Of a stretch of DNA of 64,000 nucleotides, positions 48,974 to 57,520 are shown one piece after another; position 1 is the stretch's first letter; the number at the start of each line of letters is the position of its first letter. Origin of the DNA: CAZIPN01 sp964541225 (GTDB lineage Bacteria > Actinomycetota > Coriobacteriia > Anaerosomatales > JAAXUF01); assembly GCA_964541225.1 (NCBI GenBank), contig CAZIPN010000004.1, positions 27,105 through 91,104 on the forward strand, in the 5' to 3' direction. The position numbers and the translations under genes were made by a program. The notes under the pieces are model-generated. The model saw nothing but the letters and a program-made list of their open reading frames with translations. It searched no databases and was not told the DNA's origin.

Positions 48974-50092
48974 ATGGTGTCGGCCGCCCCCTCAGTTATC
49001 GGAGAGCGCTTGTCACACGGATCACACGACGAAGAAAGCCGCTACAAGGCATTCTCCAACGCCTTCAAGACGGCTTGGGTGCTCGCGCTCACTCGGTCGA
49101 CGGCGCTGTTCGTCAGCGTGTACTCCCTCGTCAACAGTGTGGCTCAGGCGCGCAGTGGCAAGGCAACCCAGGATCTCTGGTGGATCCACATGGGCTTCCT
49201 GCCTAGTTCAGTCGCACTTGGCCTGGGCGCAGGGGCCTCGGCGATTCTGCTCGCGTATGTGTTCGCGCCGAAGATGTCCAGATGGCGGCGTGTGCTCACG
49301 CTTGCCGCATGCGCGATGTTCGCGGTGATCGCGCTGGAAAATGCCGCCGAATTCTACCAGGCGTGGGGTGCGGGTCTGTTTCGGCCGAGCTTCGCGATTC
49401 CGTTCTCAGTCGTGGTCGCAGCGGTGTTTGTACTGCTCGGCTGGGGTGTGTGGATGATCCGTTCGAAGAAGCTGCTTGCTGCCGATCACATCGCGATGCT
49501 CCTCGGAGTCGCGGTTCTGATGATCCTGTTCCCACTGGCGCAGATAGCGTTCTTCGGAACGTCGGACTATCGCGCCAAAGCCGATGCGGCGGTCGTGTTT
49601 GGCGCGCGCGTGTTCGACAATGGCTCGCTGTCGCCGTCGCTGCGCGATCGCGTTGCCACGGCGGTTGACTTGTACCAGTCCGGTCTGGTCAAGCAGCTGG
49701 TGATGTCAGGTGGCGTCGAGCCAAACGGAACCGATGAGTCGATTGCGATGCGCAATGCCGCCGAGAGGGCTGGTGTTCCAGCGTCGGCGATTCTGCTCGA
49801 CCCGCTAGGGATGGACACCGATGCGACGGTGCGCAACACCATCACGATCTTCAAGCGCGAGGGCGTCCATCACGCACTTGCCGTAAGCCAGGGCTATCAC
49901 CTGCCGAGAATCAAGCTCGCGTTCCTTGCTGCTGGCTGGGATGTACGAACCGTTCCCGCGCAGCAGCTTGAGCCGATCTGGGGCACACCTGCATTCGTTG
50001 CTCGCGAGGTTCCCGCTTTCTGGGAGTATTGGGCTCGCGCGGCACTGAGACAGATAAGCGGCGGTGACCTGGTTCTCGTGAAGGGCGACTGA
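48974..50092 (+). CDS. SanA/YdcF-family (DUF218) membrane protein
   Basis: 372 residues from ATG at 48974; another in-frame ATG lies five codons upstream, and neither has a clear ribosome site. About four to five membrane segments (about 22-190), then the DUF218 domain: ADAAVVFGARVFDNGSLSPS, LVMSGGVEPNGTDES, AILLDPLGMDTDATVRNT, ALAVSQGYHLPRIKLAF. E. coli SanA affects envelope barrier function; the chemical activity of the family is not settled. The extra N-terminal membrane part is longer than in SanA. Confidence 0.85.
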   Translation: MVSAAPSVIGERLSHGSHDEESRYKAFSNAFKTAWVLALTRSTALFVSVYSLVNSVAQARSGKATQDLWWIHMGFLPSSVALGLGAGASAILLAYVFAPKMSRWRRVLTLAACAMFAVIALENAAEFYQAWGAGLFRPSFAIPFSVVVAAVFVLLGWGVWMIRSKKLLAADHIAMLLGVAVLMILFPLAQIAFFGTSDYRAKADAAVVFGARVFDNGSLSPSLRDRVATAVDLYQSGLVKQLVMSGGVEPNGTDESIAMRNAAERAGVPASAILLDPLGMDTDATVRNTITIFKREGVHHALAVSQGYHLPRIKLAFLAAGWDVRTVPAQQLEPIWGTPAFVAREVPAFWEYWARAALRQISGGDLVLVKGD

Positions 50093-50245
50093 CGCGGTGT
50101 TTCGCACTCGACGGCTCGGATGGCCACGATCATGCAGACACGGGCATCGATCGCGTGCAGACTGCGCCGTCGGCGATTCCGCGTGTTCGGCTGCCATCCC
50201 TGCCGCAAATTGTGCGCTTGAAGTGCGGAATAGCCGGTGTGCTTT

Positions 50246-50254
50246 TGCTATCAT
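50246..50254 (+). promoter_or_regulatory. Extended -10 promoter of tRNA-Leu
   Basis: TGC followed by TATCAT (50249-50254) is an extended -10. The start would be near 50261, 9 bases before the tRNA. No good -35 is visible, which an extended -10 can compensate. Confidence 0.45.
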
Positions 50255-50269
50255 GGGTGACCGTGTCAT

Positions 50270-50354
50270 GCGGGCGTGGCGGAACTGGCAGACGCGCCGG
50301 ATTTAGGTTCCGGTGAGGAAACTCGTGGAGGTTCGAGTCCTCTCGCCCGCACCA
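50270..50354 (+). tRNA. tRNA-Leu (anticodon TAG)
   Basis: 85 bases with the long variable arm of class II tRNAs. Acceptor GCGGGCG/CGCCCGC; anticodon stem CCGGA/TCCGG with loop TTTAGGT gives TAG; T-arm GGTTCGAGTCC; CCA encoded. Confidence 0.97.
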
Positions 50355-50409
50355 GTCGACTGAACTCGCCGGACGGCTCCGGCATCACATCACGCGAAGG
50401 GATCCATCT

Positions 50410-51813
50410 GTGCTGACCACATCCGTCGAGCCCCTCGAGGGTTCGAACGCCAAGCTGACCGTGACCGTGCCGGCTCAGGGCGTCGACGCTTCGATCGCCG
50501 AAGCCTACAGTCGCATCAGCTCGAAGCTGCGCGTCCCCGGGTTCAGGAAGGGCAAAGTCCCTCGGCCGGTCGTCGACAACTACGTCGGCAGAACGCATGT
50601 GCTCGCCGAGGCGACCGAAGGGCTCGTCAACGACTGGTACCCTCGCGCGGTCGACGCCGAGAACCTGCGGCCCATCGAGTCTCCGGAGATTGACGAACTC
50701 GACACCGTAGAGCCGGGCAAGGACTACACGTTCACACTCGAAGTCGCGCTTCGGCCCGAACTCGAGGTCGAGTCCTACGATGACATCACTGTCGAGGTGC
50801 CTCGCCGAGAAGTCACCGACGCTGACATCGACGCCCAGCTCGGCGAGCTACGCGAGCGGTTTGCCTCGCTTGTGCCGGTGGAGGATCGAGGCATCGAAGC
50901 CGATGACTTCGTGCTCCTGTCCTTTGTCGGCTACGTTGATGGCGACACCTATGAGGGCAACACCGTCGACAAGTACCTCTACGAGACTGGCCGCGGCCTC
51001 ATGCCCACCGAGTTCGACGAGGGTTTGATGGGGCTCAGGCCCGGCGCAGAAACCCACATTGAGTTTCCGATTCCGGAGGCGTCGTCTAACCAGGAGTACG
51101 TCGGCAAGACGGCCCAGTTCGACGTCGAGATTCACGAGATCAAGGCGAAGCAGCTGCCGGAAGTCGATGACGACTTCGCCGCCGAGATGGGCTTCGACAC
51201 CGCAGAGGCCATGCGCGAAGACACGCGTAGCCGCCTGGACATGCAGCGCCTTCTTGCCTACAACCGCGAGAAGGAGAAGGCCGCCCGCGAAGTGTTGGCA
51301 TCGCGCACGCCGGGTGTCATACCCGATCCCATGATCAAGAGTCGTGCGCAAAGCCTCGAGACCGATTTCAACACGCGCCTGCAGGAGCAGGGTCTCACGC
51401 TGGAGGCTTACGCAAACATGACCGGGATGACGCGCGAGGACTTCGAGGCGAACATCCTGAACGACGCCGAGCAGGCCGTGCGCGAGGATCTCGCCCTCGA
51501 GTCGCTCTTCCGCGCACTGGGCTTTGAAGTCACCGAGGACGACATCAACAAGGAGCTCGAGGATCTGGCGACAGCATCCAAGATCACGGCGGAAGAAGCG
51601 CGCAAGAAGTGGGAGTCGATGGGTTTGATGGCCATCATCGGCGAGGGAGTCATGCATCGTCGGGCCGTCAGCTGGCTGATGGAGAACGTGAAGACCGTCG
51701 AAGTCAGCGACGAAGATGAGAACGCATCCAGAGCCGCCGAGGGTACGAAAGAGACATCCACAAAGCGCGCGTCGAAGAAGAAGGAAGCGGCGAGCGAGGC
51801 TTCCGAGCAGTGA
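50410..51813 (+). CDS. tig: Trigger factor (ribosome-associated chaperone)
   Basis: 467 residues, GTG start behind GCGAAGGGA. Ribosome-binding N-terminal domain with the signature GFRKGKVPRPV (about residues 44-54), central FKBP-type isomerase domain (about 155-245), and the helical C-terminal domain. The tail (about 430-467) is a Lys/Glu/Ala-rich extension. Binds nascent chains at the exit tunnel. First gene of the tig-clpP-clpX group, a common order. Confidence 0.96.
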   Translation: MLTTSVEPLEGSNAKLTVTVPAQGVDASIAEAYSRISSKLRVPGFRKGKVPRPVVDNYVGRTHVLAEATEGLVNDWYPRAVDAENLRPIESPEIDELDTVEPGKDYTFTLEVALRPELEVESYDDITVEVPRREVTDADIDAQLGELRERFASLVPVEDRGIEADDFVLLSFVGYVDGDTYEGNTVDKYLYETGRGLMPTEFDEGLMGLRPGAETHIEFPIPEASSNQEYVGKTAQFDVEIHEIKAKQLPEVDDDFAAEMGFDTAEAMREDTRSRLDMQRLLAYNREKEKAAREVLASRTPGVIPDPMIKSRAQSLETDFNTRLQEQGLTLEAYANMTGMTREDFEANILNDAEQAVREDLALESLFRALGFEVTEDDINKELEDLATASKITAEEARKKWESMGLMAIIGEGVMHRRAVSWLMENVKTVEVSDEDENASRAAEGTKETSTKRASKKKEAASEASEQ

Positions 51814-51838
51814 TTCACCCCGAGACGAGGAGACTTAC

Positions 51839-52461
51839 GTGATCCCAGATATCAAAGCACTCGTGCCCATCGTCATCGAGCAGACCAGCCGAGGCGAACG
51901 AAGCTTCGACATTTACTCCCGGTTGCTCAACGAGCGCATTGTCTTTCTCGGCACCGAGATCGACGATCATATCGCCAACCTTGTGATCGCTCAGCTCCTG
52001 CACCTCGACTCGGCAGATCCGGGCAAGGACATCAACTTGTACGTGAACTCGCCGGGTGGCTCGGTCACCTCGGGCTTGGCGATCTACGACACGATGCAGT
52101 ACATCAAGTCGGATGTCTCAACGGTATGCGTGGGCCAGTGCGCATCGATGGCGGCCGTTCTGCTCGCTTCGGGCGCTCCGGGCAAACGCTATGCGCTTCC
52201 GCATTCGCGCGTGCTCATTCACCAGCCGTGGGGCGGCACACAAGGCCAGGTCACGGACATCGAGATCCAGGCCAAAGAGATGCTTCGTATGCGAGATGAG
52301 CTCGACGGCATCCTGTCGCATCACACGGGTCAGACGAAGGAAACCATCCACGCAGACACGGAACGCGATAACATCATGGAAGCTGAGGAAGCCAGGGAGT
52401 ACGGGCTGGTCGATTCCGTCGTCGCGAGCCGCAAGGCCGTGGAGGAGGAGAAGTCAGAGGA

Positions 52462-52465
<4 letters not shown>
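51839..52465 (+). CDS. clpP: ATP-dependent Clp protease proteolytic subunit
   Basis: 208 residues from GTG at 51839, with ACGAGGAGAC upstream; the frame is open back to 51716 within tig but that part is not ClpP. Catalytic triad Ser103 (GQCASMAA), His128 (VLIHQPWGG) and Asp177 (TERDN). NSPGGSV loop (oxyanion region) present. Forms the 14-mer chamber for ClpX. The stop overlaps clpX by four bases. Confidence 0.97.
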
Positions 52466-53733
<1,268 letters not shown>

Positions 53734-53881
53734 AAGCGAGCCCTCAAGTTCTCGCGCGCAAGAGGGCACCACGTGCCACGTTCGCGTATCGGTGCCGAGT
53801 GCCTTGGCAGTGATACGCGGAAGCGCACCGAGCGCGGCAAATGCGTGACCGGGCAAGCCTACCGCCTGCGGAGGTCGAGGC

Positions 53882-54508
53882 GTGTACGGAATACCGATTG
53901 TTGCAGCGCTGGCTTTCGTGGTCGCCGCCACGTTCAGCCCGGGGCCCAACAACATAATGAGCGCGACGCTCGGCCTCATGCAGGGCTATCGAAAAACGCT
54001 GCCGTTCCTCTTCGGCATCGTTGGTGGGTTCTCGACGCTTCTGCTCGCCTCCGCTGCGGCTTCGTCCGCACTGCTCGGGGCCGTACCAGCTATCGAATCG
54101 ATCATGCGCTGGGTCGGGGCAACCTACATCTTGTGGCTGGCCTGGATGACGTGGGTGAGGCGAAGGTCGTTTGGGGCGAGCACGAGCGACGAGGTCCCGC
54201 CGTCGCACGGGTTTGTCGGCGGGTTCGCGCTGCAGTTCGTAAATGCGAAGGCGCTGGTCTTCGCGATCATGATGTTCACGACGTTCCTGGCAGGCATTGC
54301 TCGCCAGCCATTCGCTCTGGCGGTGAGCGTGGGAGTTCTGGCGGCGCTAACATTCACGTCGACCTCGCTGTGGGCGCTCGGTGGAATGGCGATCCGCTTG
54401 TGGCTGAAGAAGCCGCGCGACCAGGCGATCCTGGCCGCCGTGCTCGCACTCACGCTCGTCTACACGGCCATCGAACTGGTGGTGTCAGGCGTTGGCAGGT
54501 GGCCCTAG
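53882..54508 (+). CDS. LysE/RhtB-family amino-acid exporter
   Basis: 208 residues, GTG start. Six membrane segments. Family signature FSPGPNNIMSATLGLMQGYR near the N-terminus (the GPN motif), and NAKALVFAIMMFTTF in the middle. Exports an amino acid such as lysine, threonine or homoserine. Its nearness to a lysine-2,3-aminomutase-like gene hints at lysine or a derivative; that is inference. Confidence 0.88.
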   Translation: MYGIPIVAALAFVVAATFSPGPNNIMSATLGLMQGYRKTLPFLFGIVGGFSTLLLASAAASSALLGAVPAIESIMRWVGATYILWLAWMTWVRRRSFGASTSDEVPPSHGFVGGFALQFVNAKALVFAIMMFTTFLAGIARQPFALAVSVGVLAALTFTSTSLWALGGMAIRLWLKKPRDQAILAAVLALTLVYTAIELVVSGVGRWP

Positions 54509-54532
54509 CGGTGGAGCCCGGACCGGTTCGTC

Positions 54533-54541
54533 TGGTATACT
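54533..54541 (+). promoter_or_regulatory. Extended -10 promoter before the KamA-like gene
   Basis: TGG followed by TATACT (54536-54541), an extended -10 matching consensus at five of six positions. The start near 54548 gives a leader of about 138 bases before the ATG at 54686. No clear -35. Confidence 0.5.
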
Positions 54542-54555
54542 GTCGGCACCGAATC

Positions 54556-54669
54556 GGATAGTTCATAGGGGTTCGCGGCCACGGTCGCGAAGGTCATGTG
54601 GATAGTCGGGCCGCTATCCGAAGTCGGCTATCCAGGCACATGCTCGGCGAAAGCGGATGACAAGCCTGG
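54556..54669 (+). other. Structured 5' leader of the KamA-like gene
   Basis: GGATAG occurs at 54556-54561 and 54600-54605, and its complement CTATCC at 54614-54619 and 54628-54633. The outer pair can close a three-way junction whose arms are TTCGCG/CGCGAA (54572-54577 with 54586-54591) and GGATAG/CTATCC (54600-54605 with 54614-54619). A third stem CCAGGC/GCCTGG (54632-54637 with 54664-54669) overlaps the outer one by two bases, so the two may compete. The layout is that of a cis-regulatory RNA; I could not match it to a known class (lysine, TPP, fluoride, cobalamin and T-box checked by eye). Confidence 0.5.
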
Positions 54670-54685
54670 AAGAGACGGAGCGCCC

Positions 54686-55873
54686 ATGCGGGACACTTCC
54701 GCCAAGCTTGGCCACGGCCTGAACGCGACACCTCCGCGCGCATCGCGGTGCTTGCTCGATGTAACTGAGGTTGGGGTCAACGGCAAAGCACATTCAGCAG
54801 ACTCAGCGACCCAGTTCGCGTTCAGGGCGACCGATTACTACACGGCGCTCATCGACTGGAGTGATCCCGAAGATCCGATTCGTCGGCTGATCATCCCAGG
54901 CTCCGACGAGGCACTCGAGTTCGGAAGCCTTGATGCGTCCAACGAAGCTTCCAACACCGTCGTTCCCGGCCTGCAGCACAAGTACCGTGACACCGCGCTG
55001 CTGCTGCTGACTGATCAGTGCGCCGGATTCTGCCGGTATTGCTTCCGGAAGCGCATGTTCTTGGGCCGCACGCGCGAGACGCTGCGCGACTGGCGTCCGG
55101 CAGTCGCCTACATTGCGAGGCATTCCGAGGTCACGGACGTTCTGCTCAGCGGTGGGGACCCGCTCACCGTTGCGACGCCTATCTTGCGGGAGCTCATAGA
55201 CGCGCTGCTTGCGATTCCACACGTGCGCAATATCCGTTTGGGATCGAAAGTCCCAGCGTTTAATCCCAGTCGAATCACGCATGATCTGAGCCTTCGGCAA
55301 CTCGTAGGTGAGGTCGTGGCCACCGGCCGGTCGTTCCATGTGATGACGCACTTTGACCATCCGCGTGAACTCACGGCTCGAGCGGCGCATGCCGTTGGTG
55401 TTCTGAGGGAAGCTGGCGCGCTGTGCCTTAACCAGTGTCCGGTGACCGTGGGCATCAACGATGATCCGATGGTGCTCGCCGAGCTCTTCGAGCGGTGTAC
55501 CGAAGTGGGCTGCCCGCAGTACTACGTCTTCCAATGTCGGCCGACCATCGGCAACGCATCATTCGAGATGCCGATTCAGCGCGCATTTGAGATCGTGGAG
55601 GAGGCCCGCGCCATGGTTTCGGGGCTTTCTCGGCGTGCACGCTTCTGCATCTCGCACGAGTCCGGCAAGATAGAGGTTGTCGGTACCGACAACCAGCACA
55701 TCTATGCGCGTTATCATCGTGCCAAAGATCCCAACAACTCCGGCCGCATGCTTGTGTATCGGCGAAACGACGAGGCGTATTGGCTCGACCAGCTCGTTCC
55801 TGCGGACATGATGGGGCCTGCGGTGATGGGGCCAGGGATCGTCGAGCTGGACTCCGAGCGCGAGGCGGGGTAG
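54686..55873 (+). CDS. KamA-family radical SAM protein (lysine 2,3-aminomutase-like)
   Basis: 395 residues from ATG at 54686. Radical SAM cluster Cys112, Cys116, Cys119 in CAGFCRYC. The surroundings follow lysine aminomutase: YYTALIDWSDPEDPIRRLIIP, then VPGLQHKYRDTALLLLTDQC, and LLSGGDPL. Lys328 in ESGKIEVVG aligns with the PLP lysine of KamA (GGGGKIPV), so PLP binding is plausible. But CRYCFRKR differs from the CRHCTRRR of true KamA and resembles EpmB-type or other subgroups. Shorter N-terminus than clostridial KamA and no Zn-binding C-terminus. Substrate not known. An AAGAGACGGAG stretch is the likely ribosome site. Confidence 0.82.
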   Translation: MRDTSAKLGHGLNATPPRASRCLLDVTEVGVNGKAHSADSATQFAFRATDYYTALIDWSDPEDPIRRLIIPGSDEALEFGSLDASNEASNTVVPGLQHKYRDTALLLLTDQCAGFCRYCFRKRMFLGRTRETLRDWRPAVAYIARHSEVTDVLLSGGDPLTVATPILRELIDALLAIPHVRNIRLGSKVPAFNPSRITHDLSLRQLVGEVVATGRSFHVMTHFDHPRELTARAAHAVGVLREAGALCLNQCPVTVGINDDPMVLAELFERCTEVGCPQYYVFQCRPTIGNASFEMPIQRAFEIVEEARAMVSGLSRRARFCISHESGKIEVVGTDNQHIYARYHRAKDPNNSGRMLVYRRNDEAYWLDQLVPADMMGPAVMGPGIVELDSEREAG

Positions 55874-56046
55874 TCCACGTCCGGATCGCAGCGAGGTTGC
55901 AGATTCTGCGTAGGTGGGCCCGAGTTAACTACTTGCGAGGCATTCGGTCCCATTTGTGAGGTAGACTGTGCGCAGGGGCTGGCCTTTTCCGTGTCCACTT
56001 TCGGCTGGCTGGCCGGCCGAATCGATCGGGCCACTGGGGATCCTGG

Positions 56047-57372
56047 ATGACTGAAGAATCCGTCGACATGGCGGCGGACGATACGTCCGCGTCGCGTAGC
56101 ACTGTTCCGGACGGGCCGCTGCATGCTGCCCTTGAGTCGGTGATCGCTGTGTCCGGAGAGGCGTCAGATGCCGCAGGGGCCACTCAAGCCATCGTTGACA
56201 GACTCGTAGTCGATCTTGAACTCGCCCGCGCTCGGCTCTTCATGCTCACGAGCGAGGAAACGGGTCCCGAACACACCCATCTCGAAACGGTCGCCGCAGC
56301 GGGTTCGCACGCGACGTTCACCAAGGAGATGCCCTCCGTGCCGCTCGACGGCTCGACCGACGTAGCCCGCGTTGGCGAATCTGGCGAAGCGGAGTTTCAT
56401 GGCGACGTGCACGGGTTGGGCGAGGAGCCCGAGGGAGGCCATACCGGCTTGGGGCGCTGGCGCGCGGGTGTGACGACGCAGTCCAGCGCGGCGCTCCCGC
56501 TGTCGGTTCGTGGGAGGATGCTCGGCGTCCTCGCACTTGAATGGTCAGCGCCGAGGGATTTCGAGGCGCCGGAGCGAGCCGACCTCGACGCCACAGCCAC
56601 CGCAGCCGCGCTCGTCCTCGACTCGTTCCTTGCCGAGGAACGCTCGTCAGTACCGCGACTGCCGAGTATCGGCATCACCCCAAGTCCGACGGCCGAGCTT
56701 GCGGTCACCGCCGATGGCCTCGTGATGCCAGTCGGCATTCCCGGAGCGTGGGCGTCTTCCCCGGCGCTTGCTCTGCACGTTGCAGCAAATGCGTCGGGAG
56801 CTCACAACGAGGAGGTCTTCTGGGACGTCGTCGGATTGCCTGGTGGGCTGGTCGTGCTCACCCTCGGCATGGCGCTCACCTCGAAAGGAGCCGCCTCGGA
56901 GGTTGCCGAGACTGCCCGTCACATGTTGAGAGCATCGGCGCTACAAGGTGCCGCCCCGGCCCGCAGTCTCGAGCTGCTCGCCGGGTGGATTGCTGCTTCA
57001 GGGCCGGGGACAGCGTGGGTCTCGGCGATTACGATTGAGATGCACGTGCAGCGGTCGACGGCAGTGTGGTGCGCAGCTGGATCGGTGGCACTGGTGTCGA
57101 GGCTTGCAGACGGCCGCATGGATGTTCTCGCTGCGAAACAGCCGCCTCTCGGCAGCACGGCCTCACCCGATCTCGAGGAGCAAGAAGCGCTGCTGCTCAA
57201 AGGCGATCGGATTGCGCTGGCGTGCGGCGAGGTCGCTGCCTTGGGGACGGAGTCTGCCAAGAAGGATGTCAAATCCTCGCTGGCCGAGGGCGCGAGGCCG
57301 GAGACGCTGGTCGAACTCGTGCGTACCCCGTCGTCTGTCGCGGGCGCGATCGTTGTCGAGGTCGGCCCGTAG
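56047..57372 (+). CDS. GAF protein with degenerate PP2C-like C-terminus
   Basis: 441 residues. N-terminal GAF-like domain (about 25-200): AIVDRLVVDLELARARLFML, SSAALPLSVRGRMLGVLALEW. The C-terminal part (about 225-440) follows the SpoIIE/RsbU PP2C layout: EEVFWDVVGLPGGLVVLTLGMALTSKG, RSLELLAGWI, WVSAITIEMHVQRSTAVWCAAGSVALV, KQPPLG, LLKGDRIALACGE. The metal-binding Asp residues expected in the GDYYD and DVSGHG motifs are replaced, so it is probably not an active phosphatase. No anti-sigma factor genes nearby. Function unknown. Confidence 0.65.
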   Translation: MTEESVDMAADDTSASRSTVPDGPLHAALESVIAVSGEASDAAGATQAIVDRLVVDLELARARLFMLTSEETGPEHTHLETVAAAGSHATFTKEMPSVPLDGSTDVARVGESGEAEFHGDVHGLGEEPEGGHTGLGRWRAGVTTQSSAALPLSVRGRMLGVLALEWSAPRDFEAPERADLDATATAAALVLDSFLAEERSSVPRLPSIGITPSPTAELAVTADGLVMPVGIPGAWASSPALALHVAANASGAHNEEVFWDVVGLPGGLVVLTLGMALTSKGAASEVAETARHMLRASALQGAAPARSLELLAGWIAASGPGTAWVSAITIEMHVQRSTAVWCAAGSVALVSRLADGRMDVLAAKQPPLGSTASPDLEEQEALLLKGDRIALACGEVAALGTESAKKDVKSSLAEGARPETLVELVRTPSSVAGAIVVEVGP

Positions 57373-57520
57373 CAAGCAGACCCGACGGGTCCCGGGGACG
57401 CTCACGGGACTGCGCTGTGCTGCGTGCGCACGGTGGTCTCCTCCCACATCGCATGCACCGGCCTGCACCTTCGCCTACAATCGGCACCACACTCCCGCCG
57501 AGCGAAAGGTGTTACACAAC

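Noticed and set aside
54632..54669. Fluoride riboswitch before the KamA-like gene
   Set aside because: GATGACAAGCC superficially resembles the end of the crcB motif, but the 5' GAUGG part and the pseudoknot partner are absent, and the downstream gene is not a fluoride channel.
55933..55967. Promoter TTGCGA/TAGACT before the GAF gene
   Set aside because: The spacer is 23 bases, too long for a sigma-70 promoter, and no better -35 lies at the right distance.
57373..57520. T-box leader before valS
   Set aside because: GGTGGTCTCC was checked, but the T-box sequence (GGUGG-ACCGCG) and a specifier stem are not present; the region is also short. The thrS leader was checked with the same result.
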